From the NCBI GenBank assembly GCA_021432635.1, contig MU270052.1, positions 342,137 through 406,136 on the forward strand: a stretch of DNA of 64,000 nt, given 5' to 3'. Each line of letters opens with the position of its first letter. Within the stretch, counting starts at the first letter, position 1. The notes beneath the pieces are model-generated. The model had not been told where the DNA came from. It did not search any database and saw only the letters and a list, made by a program, of their open reading frames with translations. Below, one piece after another: positions 23,210 through 33,097 of the stretch. A program made the translations under genes and the position numbers. The stretch comes from Thozetella sp. PMI_491. Taxonomy: Eukaryota > Ascomycota > Sordariomycetes > Chaetosphaeriales > Chaetosphaeriaceae.

Positions 23210-24205
23210 CTACAATGCCTTCTCAGCCTGCATGAGCTCCGCAAACCCTTCTTCCTGGGCCGTCAACTTCTCACCCGTGGGAAGCGCACACGGCCTCCTG
23301 GGTGCGCCGCCGTATCCGTAGTACTTTTGCAAGCCCACCTTGACGGACACAAAGCCGCCCTGGATAGCGACCCAATCGCCCCTAGCAACGATAGCCTGCA
23401 GCTCACGAGCCTTGTCCTGCTTGCCGCTCTGCCAGGCCCGCACGACTTCGAGGCAGGCCTTAGGCGCGATGTTGGCGGTACCACCAATGATGCCGTGGCC
23501 CCCTACGGCTAGGGTCTGTACTGTGAAGTCGACACTGCCTCCAAAGGTTCGGAAAGAGGTGCCTTGTGTCGCCGCTGCGACCCTTGCCAGCTTGCCGGTG
23601 TTTCCGCAGGTGAGCTTGACGCCCACGATGTTGGGGTGTGCTGCGAGGGTGATGATGGAGTCGGAGGACATGTCGAGCCCGCTGGATGCGCCGGGGAAGT
23701 TGTAGATGAGCACGGGGATGGGTGACGCGTCGGCAACGGCACGGAAGTGGTCGAGCAGCAGGTCATTTGTAACGAGGCTGTTGTAATAGGACGGCGGCAG
23801 GATCAGAACGTGTGTGCCACCGGCCTGTGCGGCCTCGACGCAGAGCTGGATGGTCTCGCGGGTGCTGGGGGCGCCGCAGCCAACGATGACAGGAAGGTGG
23901 GTGAAGCCAGCCTCGTCGAGAGCAGAGCGGGTGACGCGGGTAACCAGAGAGCGCTCGGCATGGTCCAGGTGCACGGCCTCTCCGTTCGAGCCATGCACGA
24001 CAAAGCCCGTAACGCCGGCTTCCGCGAGGCGGACGGCGTGCTTCCGGGTAGTGGCCTCGTCTACAGTGTCCTCAGGGGTGAAGAAGGCCACGGTGGGCAC
24101 GTAAATACCGACAGGAAGGTCAGACGCCATGCTGGTTGTAGTGTTTGTGTGCCCGTTACTGCCGTTTCCAGTGGCGTCGAGAGTAGAAGAAGGAGACATG
24201 ATCAA
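23210..24205 (-). CDS. DapA-family 2-keto-3-deoxy sugar-acid aldolase
   Basis: A single intronless frame of 331 residues (start 24205, or 24199 at the third codon). A Ser/Thr/Asn-rich leader of about 30 residues precedes a class I TIM-barrel lyase of the dihydrodipicolinate synthase family. Key residues are visible: VVHGSNGEAVHLDH (GxxGE, carboxylate binding), VPVLIYNFPGASSG (catalytic tyrosine) and HPNIVGVKLTCGNTG (Schiff-base lysine). Fungal members include the keto-deoxy-galactonate and keto-deoxy-rhamnonate aldolases of galacturonate and rhamnose catabolism, which release pyruvate. Beside a galactonate dehydratase, cleavage of 2-keto-3-deoxygalactonate to pyruvate and glyceraldehyde is the natural assignment. 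Another member of the family, such as a hydroxyketoglutarate aldolase, remains possible. It is convergent with the triose kinase gene, 180 bp away. Confidence 0.9.
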   Translation of the reverse strand: MIMSPSSTLDATGNGSNGHTNTTTSMASDLPVGIYVPTVAFFTPEDTVDEATTRKHAVRLAEAGVTGFVVHGSNGEAVHLDHAERSLVTRVTRSALDEAGFTHLPVIVGCGAPSTRETIQLCVEAAQAGGTHVLILPPSYYNSLVTNDLLLDHFRAVADASPIPVLIYNFPGASSGLDMSSDSIITLAAHPNIVGVKLTCGNTGKLARVAAATQGTSFRTFGGSVDFTVQTLAVGGHGIIGGTANIAPKACLEVVRAWQSGKQDKARELQAIVARGDWVAIQGGFVSVKVGLQKYYGYGGAPRRPCALPTGEKLTAQEEGFAELMQAEKAL

Positions 24206-25249
24206 AGGGGAAGGAGGGGCAAGGGTTGGGATGGTAGACGGCTACTAAGATAAAGGGCTGTTCCTCTGGTGACCGGTGCAGTTGCTCTAGCTTATAAAGT
24301 AAAGGCTCTAAGAAGGATTTGCGCTCCGAAAGGAAAGGGGAAAAGAAAAATTAATACAGGCATCGGCACATATAGCTGTCCTGGCCGTTCCGAACCGGTG
24401 ACAGGAGAGGGGGCCCCCCCTCCGACTCGAGCGCCGAACGAAGCCCGGAAATGTCGAGGCCAAATTGAAACCGACGAACCCCCAGGAGCGCCCGATGCTC
24501 TAGTCCGACAAAAGGTATCCATCAGGGGCCACTTTTGACGCCCCCACGTTAGCACAAGCAGCCGAGTCATGCTAAAATAGCCCCCCACCGTCTAAGTGGG
24601 AGAACTAGCCCCGTCAAGCCCCGTCTAGCCCTCTTTGCTGGGCTTGCGAGCCGGCTCCACCCCCTGTGGATGCGACTGGGCCGACCGGCACGACCGACTG
24701 CCTGATGTGGGAGGTCTGCCTTTCCCCCTTGCCTCCCCCTTGACCCCCCCGGTTTGTTCCCCAGGTTTGGCGCGCCTCCCTTCTCCATATGCTAATACTT
24801 ATCCGACGGAACGAAGGAGTCGTGTCGGCCTCTAAGGGCCAGGTGAATCCTAATAGTTACATAATTTTATGCCTGGTATTGGTCACGGCTCCGAGGACAG
24901 CCCCGTTCGCCAGGGTCCGTGAGCCGTAGTGCCTGCTTTTCTTCTTCACCGATCCCCCTACCGAGTCCTCTAGTCGCCAGCTTCCCCTCCCCCACCTCGT
25001 AGCTCATAGGTGGTGCTGTGCTGGCGAACTCGGCTACAGGGGGAGCTATGTCTTGGTCAAAAGCGCCTCTCCGCACCAGAATTTTTTTTCCTAAAAATTC
25101 CATTTGCTTCTTTCTCCTCTCCTCTTGCTCCTTCGCGGTCCGAAACCCCATGATGTGATTAAAGCACGCCTAGATCAGAGGTCGACTTTGAGCCATAGCA
25201 TAGGCCAGCGAGCGCGGCGTCTCTGCCCCATTGTCGCATCGAGTTCCTG
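24206..25249. promoter_or_regulatory. Promoter region of aldolase gene and GC-rich spacer
   Basis: A TTTATAA box on the minus strand (about 24292-24298) lies roughly 90 bp upstream of the aldolase start. CCCCAC motifs at 24542 and 24583 are CreA-like. The remainder is GC-rich spacer without a supported gene. Confidence 0.45.
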
Positions 25250-25957
25250 ATGCCCGTCTCCCACGAACCCCGAGAGCTCCAGTTCCGACCACCTCCGCAG
25301 TCGCGTGAGAGTGGGTACCCCGGCAACGGCATGTCGAAGAGCAGCTCTAGACGGCTAGATATTGGAAATCTAGTAAACGAAGACACGGGGAAAGCGTCGG
25401 TTGAGGCCGTTGTGAAGAGAAATGCGCAAGCTTATGCCTTTTCCCAACCTCCGGCCACAGGAATTGCGTTCCACATAAGGGACATGCCTAAACGGCGGGA
25501 ATGGCGACAGCGCCCAGGATTTCCAGCACCCCGTGTCGACAGACCGCACGTTGCCGAAGCCATTATGGTCTACGAGCGCGGAGCGTGTCATGGGGAGGCT
25601 TACGCTTGTTCAAGGTGCCGCCGAGGTGAAGGTATCTCGTACGAGTGCGTTTCGCTCCCGGACATCCCATGGTGCTGCAGCAGCTGTCTGTACGCCTTGT
25701 CTGAGGAGCCGTGCGATGCTCGCCCACTGCAACAGACCAAGGAGAGCGACGAAGAAATGGGATTCTGGGAAAACATCAATGAGACGGCCGACAAATCTTT
25801 TGTTCTAGCTCTTGTCGCCCAGATACAGAGGCGGGCGGGCCATGGTCTGCATGAGAATCCTCTGGAGAGGGCAGAGCAAATCGAGCGTGCTGCCATGACG
25901 GTGTCGCGTTTGGCAGGGCAATGGCGGAAGCAGGAAGCACGGCGCCTAGAATCCTGA
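25250..25957 (+). CDS. Hypothetical protein with DUF3716-like cysteine cluster
   Basis: An intronless 235-codon frame; an internal Met at 25331 (MSKSSSRRLDIGNLVNEDTG) is a better-looking start. The centre carries a cysteine pattern ACSRCRRGEGISYECVSLPD followed by CCSSCLYALSEEPCDAR, which resembles the small zinc-binding-like domain DUF3716 found in many ascomycete nuclear or hypothetical proteins. The C-terminal 75 residues are charged and predicted helical (ERAEQIERAAMTVSRLAGQW). There is no signal peptide or membrane segment. Function is unknown. The assignment rests on the cysteine spacing as I remember it, so a profile search is needed; the frame could be slightly longer through unseen introns. 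Confidence 0.55.
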   Translation: MPVSHEPRELQFRPPPQSRESGYPGNGMSKSSSRRLDIGNLVNEDTGKASVEAVVKRNAQAYAFSQPPATGIAFHIRDMPKRREWRQRPGFPAPRVDRPHVAEAIMVYERGACHGEAYACSRCRRGEGISYECVSLPDIPWCCSSCLYALSEEPCDARPLQQTKESDEEMGFWENINETADKSFVLALVAQIQRRAGHGLHENPLERAEQIERAAMTVSRLAGQWRKQEARRLES

Positions 25958-26551
25958 TTATCAATGTATCAATGCCCAATTTCTTACAGAATTGGAGGGC
26001 ATAAGTCAACAAGGGGCGCATATAACGCCACGGGGGGAAAAGGGGGGGGGGGGGGGGAGGTTGGTACCTACATTACGGAAAAGGACGGAGGCTTTTTGCA
26101 TAACGGTCGGCTTACCTTACCTTAGTCTTTAAAAAGCAGTAATTACTAAATTTTGGGGGTTTCCTCATACTCTGAAAGGGAGCCTAGTACTTCGAGTAGA
26201 GTTGGTGAAGAAGCTTACCGTGAATGCTACATAGTGAGAGCACCTTGACGATACGTCAGCCCGCAGTGTACGCATGTACCCTTTAGCCAAGGCACGAACG
26301 TGCTATGCATGCATTTGATGCCTAAGAGGCTAAGAGGCTGTTGTACCACGAGCAAATTGTACTGTACTATGCTGTGTAACAGCGGCGCTTCCTGAGGATC
26401 TGCAACAAAGAGCACCGACCATCCTGCGATCTGAGAAACCAGTGGGCTGGGTCTGTTTCTAGGTTCTAGTCAAAGCATTTAACAGAGAGACAATGGCCAC
26501 TAGTCTTCCCTTTACACATCGTGATGCGATAGTTTCAATTATTCTCTTGGC
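25958..26551. other. Intergenic region with a 16-base G tract
   Basis: No gene seen. A run of 16 G at 26042-26057 is followed by AGG and preceded by another GGGGGG block. The rest holds the 3' flank of the GH5 gene. Confidence 0.6.
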
Positions 26552-27940
26552 TTAGCGCCGCTTCGTGACATTCATGGCCGCAACCCACGGCTTCCAGTAC
26601 TCTTCTATGCCTTCCTGGTAACGCCAGCCGTTCCATTCAAAGTTGGACAAACCCCAAGTGTCTTCCAAGCCCTGGATACCCGACCGGAGCCGGTAGCTTC
26701 CAGCAAGACTCCACATCATCCAGCTCACCCCGTGCTTCTTGGTGTACTCCTGCATGCAGTTTTGCGCCAAGTTGTTGAACAGGGTGTCGTCCTGCGCGTG
26801 ACCGAACTCGGACAAAATGACCGGGGTCAGACGCTGGGCCGCTGGACAATCGTTAGTAAGATTGCATGCCGGAGGTGGATCGATCCCCAGGGCGTTGAAC
26901 CCGTTGCGGTAAAGTCCGGCCTCGATGATGGGGCATGTCCCGGTGTCGACGTCCTCGCTGGAAACATAGAGATGTAACTCCCACACGAGCTTGTTGGCCC
27001 ATGGATGGCTGTCGAGGTCAAAGTACACTGGGTCCCTCCGGTACGCATCGCGGATCGCCGTGCACTTGTAGCACGGAGCAGTGAGAAGGTTCTTCTTGGT
27101 GGTCAACGCCGACAAATCTTCATCATACTGCATACCGGACCATGTGATGAGGAGATCCGGGTTGGCCTCGTGAATCGCATCTGCTCCTGCCGTCATATTG
27201 CCCACGAGCGTCTCCCAGTTGTAGTATAGATTGGTAACGTTCCAGCTCTCACGCAGCTCATTGCGCAGCGACATGGACACCACGTTTGGGTGGCCCTTCG
27301 CCCAGGTCGCAACGTAGCGGAGGCCGCGCAGCCAATTGGCCGTCTTGAAGGTGAGATCCTCGAACCAGGAGTTCCCGTCGATATGAGAGCAGCACCACTG
27401 CGCCTTGCCGACATGGACATCGGGGTGGATAAAGATGCCCTTGGTGGCGGCGATGCGCGCGATGTCGGACCAGACCTCGAAGCGCGTGGTCTCTAGCGTC
27501 CATGAGGGATTCTTGGCGACGATCTCGTTGGTGACTCTAGTTCCGTTCGCCTCGCCCAGGGCAGCAACCATCGTCTGCAGTAGCGACACGTCGCTCCCGT
27601 TGCGGTCGTAGATCTCGTCGACCATCTGGATCGCGTAGCCCATTCGAAGGACGTTGAATCCCACGTCCTTGACCATGTCTAAGATGTCGTCGACCGAGGC
27701 CCACTCCAGCCCCTCTGGGACCATGGTCTCCCCGCTCATCGGCCAATTCACGCCCGCCCAGGAGAGTACATCGCCTCGAGCATTGACAATGTTTCTGCCT
27801 TTTGTGCTGAAAGGGCCGTGTGGCCAGCTACAGCCTTGGCTGCTTCTTGTGAGCTGCGTCGCGGGCTGCTCGCCTTGAGCGGACGGGAGGGCCCAAGCGA
27901 AACCCGCCAGTATTGAGAGACTTGCAACCACTGTCTTCAT
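26552..27940 (-). CDS. Secreted glycoside hydrolase family 5 protein (cellulase-type)
   Basis: A single intronless frame of 462 residues with a clear signal peptide (MKTVVASLSILAGFAWALPS). Family 5 features follow: GRNIVNARGDVLSWAGVNWP (first barrel strand), VGFNVLRMGYAIQM, VVSMSLRNELRES with the acid/base glutamate after Asn, an HLYVSS-type strand, and VILSEFGHAQDD with the nucleophile glutamate. Conserved aromatic WMMWSLAGSYRLRSG lies near the last strand. Family members cleave beta-glucans, mannans or glycosides with retention of configuration. Several cysteine pairs and N-glycosylation sites fit a secreted enzyme. The subfamily is not one I can name, so the polysaccharide target is unknown. 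There is no CBM. Confidence 0.92.
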   Translation of the reverse strand: MKTVVASLSILAGFAWALPSAQGEQPATQLTRSSQGCSWPHGPFSTKGRNIVNARGDVLSWAGVNWPMSGETMVPEGLEWASVDDILDMVKDVGFNVLRMGYAIQMVDEIYDRNGSDVSLLQTMVAALGEANGTRVTNEIVAKNPSWTLETTRFEVWSDIARIAATKGIFIHPDVHVGKAQWCCSHIDGNSWFEDLTFKTANWLRGLRYVATWAKGHPNVVSMSLRNELRESWNVTNLYYNWETLVGNMTAGADAIHEANPDLLITWSGMQYDEDLSALTTKKNLLTAPCYKCTAIRDAYRRDPVYFDLDSHPWANKLVWELHLYVSSEDVDTGTCPIIEAGLYRNGFNALGIDPPPACNLTNDCPAAQRLTPVILSEFGHAQDDTLFNNLAQNCMQEYTKKHGVSWMMWSLAGSYRLRSGIQGLEDTWGLSNFEWNGWRYQEGIEEYWKPWVAAMNVTKRR

Positions 27941-28041
27941 GATGCTGCCGCGGCGTGCGCTCGCTCGGGGTGTCTGCGGCCTATAGGGACGTGAGAGGCA
28001 TCAGCGATGCCTGGGGGTAAACACGGAACGCGTCGGGGGTC

Positions 28042-28047
28042 TATATA
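28042..28047 (-). promoter_or_regulatory. TATA box of GH5 gene
   Basis: A TATATA motif about 102 bp upstream of the GH5 start codon, within a GC-rich surround, is in the position expected for a fungal TATA box. Confidence 0.4.
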
Positions 28048-28050
28048 GGG

Positions 28051-29160
28051 ACCTACCTCCCATTGCCCCGTAGCTGCGCTTTCTCCGGTTCGTGCGCGTA
28101 ACGGCTGGCTGGAGCACCGCCGCCCATGGTTGCATTGTGGAGACGGCTTAAAGTCACCAAGGTGGACTACACCGAACCATGACGTTGTGGGGAGCGGGGG
28201 GAAAACCTGGCCATCCGCCGGGAGAATCGAGGTCTAATTTGTGCTTTAGGTATATCCGGCCCCGCTTCGGAGCGTTTCCCCGCACCTTTGGCTCACCGGT
28301 TCGGCGCGCACATCCCCGGGACCCGGGATCATGTTCACGTATCTTTCTTAGCTTTGCTCGTCTTCAATGTGACATCATGCCATACCCCGGTCTTGGACCG
28401 GCCAAGTTAGTCTACAATCTCTACCGGTGGGCAATGGTGGCTCTGCGCTTCTGGATGGGTCCCACTCCAGAGGCTATCGCCCTAGACTTCGAACAGCCGG
28501 GTATTTGACAGGGCTTTGCCCTTGACCTCGCTATAATCTCTGTATTGAGCTGCTCGCGGTAACCACTCTCAAGATAGCCAAGGTGTAAAGCGAGGGGTCA
28601 CGATTAGGACGCTGTAGGGATAATAAAGCGTTACCACAAATTGTACGCGCTCAGTCGACTTTCATTCAGCTTGCGGGGTTTGGTCTATTGTTGGCGAGCT
28701 GTGCTAGCTCAATACCGGCCCAAGTTCAGTTATTTACTTGAGTCCCTTTCAGCTGGATCCCGGCTGCTGTAGTCCAGACACGGCCGTTTTTCCGGCTCAG
28801 CACACCGCGAGAGCAACGTACGCAGCGGGGATTTCGCCCGAAGTTGAATCACGACCTTCATAGAATTACCTTAGCTCTTCTCAAAATACCCTCGGCAGTG
28901 GTGACACTTCGGTCGAAATTCTACGCAGGACCCGTCGGCCCCTTTATTTCGGCCGATTAGGCGGAGGCCTGTTGCCCGCCCTCCTCAAATCACTAGTCAA
29001 ATAAAGAAATATAAGAAACACCAACTCGTCGCATGAGATGACATCTTTGTTGTAAATATTTTTAAGCAACCAGGCGCTCAGAAAATCGCTCTCTACTCTG
29101 TGAATTTGAAGGAACCTCACGAGAACAAAGCTCTCTTCACCTTCTATCAAAAAATACAAA
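28051..29160. other. Intergenic region upstream of NmrA-like gene
   Basis: Shared promoter space between the minus-strand GH5 and the plus-strand NmrA-like gene. The small frame at 28179-28508 has no recognisable features. Nothing else seen. Confidence 0.5.
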
Positions 29161-30401
29161 ATGGTGAATATTGCGATAGTAGGCGCATCTGGTAGTACGT
29201 CCAACTGCTTCTCTTCATAATTTGCTCCTGGAAGTGCTAAAAATACTCTAGACGTCGCCCAAGAACTGTTTGAAGGGCTTGTTGCTACGAAGAAGCATAA
29301 CATCGTTCTCTTGTCTAGAAAGGTTCTGCAGTGTGTGCTAGTGTAGCTCCTATCGATGCTGATAGTCGCAGGCTACCACCCCAGAGAATGCTGTCTCGGG
29401 GGTGAGATCGGTCAAAGCAAATTACGAGGACGTGGACCAGCTGGTCGAGGCGCTTCGGGGCGTCCATACACTGCTCTGTTTCATCACGCCGCAGTCGGAT
29501 CCCGGGAATGCTGCACAGAAAAATCTCATTGATGCCGCCGTCCGGGCAGGTGTCAAGCGCTATGCTCCGAGCGAATGGGCTTCGTACGATGATCAATAAG
29601 AACCCCTGATGTATACTTCCGCTAACTAGTCATTCCAGGTCTAGCTTCGAGCACATGCCTTGGTATGCTGGGAAAGCTGGGATTCGCGACTACCTCAGGC
29701 AGCTGAACGAAAAAGAGAAGGCAAGCGGAAAGAAGCTTCCCATATATCCTAGGAGATATTAACGTGCCATCCATCACAGGTCCTCGAATACTGTCTCTTT
29801 CATGCTGGAATGTTCGTAAACTACTTTGCAAGCCCGTACAAGACGAGCAAACACATCCACCCCTTCCAGAACCAATATGATTTCAACAACCGCCGTGCTA
29901 TCCTTCTCGAAGGCTCTGACGATGCGCGAATTAGCCTCATCACTGTAGACGATTTCTGCCACTTCGTCTCCAGAGCGGTCGAGTATGAAGGCGAATGGCC
30001 GGTGGTCGGCGGGATCCGAGGCGATGAGCTCACCGTGGGGCAACTGATCACTTTGGGGGAGAAAATCCGTACGTTTTATCGCACGAACGGTGCTATGCGG
30101 TATGAGGCAGACAAACTAACACGACTTTATTCTCTTAGGAGGACCCTTCGTCATCGAGAGGCTGGAAGCTACGGATCTCAAAGCAGGGGTAGTAAAGAGC
30201 ACTTGGCTCCCTACGGTCGACCACCCCGCCATTCCTCCCGAGCAGGTCAAGGCGCTGGCCGCGGGCATGACAGCAGGCATGCTGCTGGCCATCTCGGCTG
30301 GGGCGATGAGTGTGTCCACCGAGTGGAACGAGCTGTTGCCGGATTGCTCAGTGACTCGGGCCGAAGATTTCTTGACCGAAGCTTGGCGTGGAAAGCCATA
30401 A
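29161..30401 (+). CDS. NmrA-like / isoflavone-reductase-like NAD(P)-binding protein
   Basis: Six exons (29161-29194, 29252-29322, 29372-29583, 29639-29720, 29780-30068, 30139-30401) encode 316 residues. Intron 4 (29721-29779) begins with GC, giving a non-canonical GC-AG intron whose donor AAG/GCAAGC fits the GC-donor consensus. The Rossmann start is MVNIAIVGASGNVAQELF. Family blocks are APSEWAS, FEHMPWYAGKAGIRDYL, FDFNNRR-type substrate region (QYDFNNRRAILLEGSDDAR) and YEGEWPVVGGIRGDELTVGQ. The C-terminus ends in EDFLTEAWRGKP. Such atypical SDRs either act as NADP-sensing regulators or reduce phenolic compounds. They are abundant in fungi and specificity is not predictable. The upstream AAAATACAAA leader lacks a clear TATA box. 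Confidence 0.92.
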
Positions 30402-30913
30402 TGGCCAGGCCGATCGGTACAAATTCTTTCGTAAAGTAGATGTCAAATTTAGATGCACGTTACTAGTCAGACTGAAGCCCAACTCCAATTCTAATCTCTC
30501 CAGGCGTACGCTGACAAACCACAAAAAGTTTTTTGCTGGTTAAATTTTTTTCTTTTCTCCAGGTACGAAATACCGGACCGTCTCTGTAGCGCATCAAGTA
30601 CTCTTTAGGCCACCTATGGTCTCAAAGAGCGCGGTGCTGTTCGGAGCAGTGGCTCGAGTGCGCGTTCAGGTGGACCGCCGTCCACGGCGGAGATATTAAC
30701 GAATCAGCGTCGTCAAACCGGGGCGCTAAGACCGCCAAGGGGTTTTGCCGTCTCGAGCGACACCCGCCTTCACTGATGCTCCACCGACATGCAGGCAGTG
30801 AGAGGGTCGCTATGCCCACCAAATTCCTCTCTTTGCATCTATTAAGGGGTACTTCAATTCATTTTCACTATTTACCCTAGACAAGGTACTTCGTTAATAT
30901 TTGATTCCACGGC
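30402..30913. other. Intergenic region upstream of Zn2Cys6 regulator gene
   Basis: Holds the 3' flank of the NmrA-like gene and the promoter of the transcription factor. No gene seen. Confidence 0.5.
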
Positions 30914-33097
30914 ATGGCCCACCCGGGACCCTCGCCACGTGAGCTCCCACCCCCGAGGACCGGCCGAGCATCTGATCTACAGCGAAGGAAAGTCCGAAAG
31001 GGCACACAGAGCTGCTGGGAGTGCAAACGGCGTAAGATTAAGTGCATATTTGCCACTCCGGCGGATGCCATTTGCGGCGGATGTAAACGCCGCGGTACTT
31101 CGTGCATCGGCCAGGAGTTCTCCGAGAGCCCTGACAGCAACAGACAGCAACTGGGGGACAGGCTTGGCCGAGTAGAGGAGCTGCTCGGCAAGCTCATCGA
31201 TACACCCGAAAACCTTGAATATATCACCAACGTTACGAGAGCGACACCACAGAGCATACCGCTTGCTCAAGGTAGTTCTACGTATCCAACCTACCAAGGG
31301 CCAAGTGTCAACCCCGACATCTTTCTGCCAGTGTCACTAGGAGGCGATGAGCTGTCAAGGGCCCTCCTAGCGGCATGGCCTAGCGAACATGACCTCGCGG
31401 CCATCCTTGGCAGTCATATTAGCAGCCTGGGTCATTTCCACGGCCTAATATGCATGCCATACGAACAGTTCATGCGCCAGGGGCTGCCGTCACCGTCGGA
31501 ATTGCTGCTGCCTCCCTCACCGGGATGGCATCCCGTCCTGATTGCACAAAAGCTGTTGACACTGGGCACGATTCTCCAAGGTCTCTCACCGCCCACCATC
31601 GAGGAGCTGGAAAACCGGGGCACACGAGTCCGCGAGATCAGGTCTCGAGCTGTGGAAACTGCGAGCCGGTTAGTATCCAGCAACGACGAGCTGGTTGGCA
31701 GTATCGAGGGCATCGAGTGCATCATGGCAGAGAGCATGTACCGAAACAACTCCGGCAACTTGCGGCGGGCATACCTCGCCATGCGGCGCGCTCTGGTCAT
31801 CGGACAAATGGTCGGACTTGGCCGGGGGGCTAATTCGCCCTTGCTCAAATTTATCGAGCCCGCGACCCGAACGCGGGTGAGCCCGAATCACATGTGGTTC
31901 CGCATACTACAATCGGATGGCTACCTCTCGATGATGCTCGGCTTGCCACAAGGCTCCCTCGACCGAAGCTTTGCGGCCTCGGCGCTGCTGGGGACCTGCA
32001 CACCGATGGAGCGCATGGAGCGCATTGAATGCCTCGCGGGTCGGCGCATTTCTGAGCGGAATTATACAGACGTGGACGATCTCAACATTGCAGAAGAGAT
32101 CGACGCCATGCTGCGTGATGCCGCGTCTTCCATGCCGCCGCAGTGGTGGCTACCTCCCAACTTTTCCACCGCAAGTGACGGCACGCAGGGCGTCCATGAT
32201 ATGGTTCGCATGATGAACCAGTTCACGCACTACCATTTGCTCCAGCAGCTTCACCTTCCTTATTTACTTAGGCCGTCTAGTGACCGGGCGCTTGACCGCA
32301 ACAAGATCGCCGCCGTCACAGCGAGCCGCGAATTGCTGTCTCGCTTTGTGTCGTTCCGTAGGTCACAGGACACCGGTGTATTTTGTCGTGGTGTTGATTT
32401 TCTCGCCCTCATTGCTAGCACAGCGCTGTCTCTCGCCCATATCGACGCCCACCGCAGTCGCTACCAAATAAAGAGTAGTAGTGGGAGCATCACCGAGAGT
32501 GCCGTTTTTCATGTCCTCATACATCAGCGCCTAAGCGACCGCGGTATGATGGAGTCGGTACTTGAAGGCATGGAAAAGATAGCCGCTATTAGTTCCGATG
32601 GGATCGCCGGCAAGATCGCAAGCATCCTGCGCCATCTTCTTGACGTAGAGGCCGAGGCAGCGATTGGCGGTAGTTATGCCGCAAATCTATGCCATGGAGA
32701 CGAAAAAGGTGACTTGGAGTGCAACGGCAAAGTGACCGATGAAGGCAGAGTGTTACATGTCTGTCTACCGCACATTGGCACCATCAAGATTGAGCGGCAC
32801 GATGTCTACCGGAGCCCATTCCTCACGCAAACGTCTACCACAGAGGACGAATCGGCTAGATATAGACAAGAAATGGAACCCACTCACGTTTCTTTGCCGA
32901 ATTCACCAACACTAGAAATACATAATCCTAGCCAGGCCTCTGATGCGCCCAGTTTCGCGGGGTGTGAGTCCGGCGAGCTAATGACCGGCCTACCATTGGT
33001 CTGCAACGCCCTCTTCAGCTTTTACGACAACATTTCGCAGCAGGAAGGACAGTGGCTAGTTCCTGGATTGGAGCCGGAAGAGGATTGGATGTTATAG
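30914..33097 (+). CDS. Zn2Cys6 fungal transcription factor
   Basis: An intronless frame of 727 residues. The binuclear zinc cluster occupies residues 34-64 with cysteines at 34, 37, 44, 54, 57 and 64 (CX2CX6CX9CX2CX6C); basic residues between them (ECKRRKIKC, CKRRGTSC) contact DNA. A short predicted dimerisation helix follows (GDRLGRVEELLGKLIDTPEN). The middle region resembles the fungal-specific transcription-factor domain, for example AYLAMRRALVIGQMVGLGRG and WFRILQSDGYLSMMLGLPQG. An acidic C-terminus could activate transcription. The protein is nuclear and should bind CGG triplets. Its position between the NmrA-like gene and the LPMO-like gene, between the two metabolic blocks, makes it a candidate local regulator, but nothing in the sequence identifies its targets. 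Confidence 0.93.
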   Translation: MAHPGPSPRELPPPRTGRASDLQRRKVRKGTQSCWECKRRKIKCIFATPADAICGGCKRRGTSCIGQEFSESPDSNRQQLGDRLGRVEELLGKLIDTPENLEYITNVTRATPQSIPLAQGSSTYPTYQGPSVNPDIFLPVSLGGDELSRALLAAWPSEHDLAAILGSHISSLGHFHGLICMPYEQFMRQGLPSPSELLLPPSPGWHPVLIAQKLLTLGTILQGLSPPTIEELENRGTRVREIRSRAVETASRLVSSNDELVGSIEGIECIMAESMYRNNSGNLRRAYLAMRRALVIGQMVGLGRGANSPLLKFIEPATRTRVSPNHMWFRILQSDGYLSMMLGLPQGSLDRSFAASALLGTCTPMERMERIECLAGRRISERNYTDVDDLNIAEEIDAMLRDAASSMPPQWWLPPNFSTASDGTQGVHDMVRMMNQFTHYHLLQQLHLPYLLRPSSDRALDRNKIAAVTASRELLSRFVSFRRSQDTGVFCRGVDFLALIASTALSLAHIDAHRSRYQIKSSSGSITESAVFHVLIHQRLSDRGMMESVLEGMEKIAAISSDGIAGKIASILRHLLDVEAEAAIGGSYAANLCHGDEKGDLECNGKVTDEGRVLHVCLPHIGTIKIERHDVYRSPFLTQTSTTEDESARYRQEMEPTHVSLPNSPTLEIHNPSQASDAPSFAGCESGELMTGLPLVCNALFSFYDNISQQEGQWLVPGLEPEEDWML

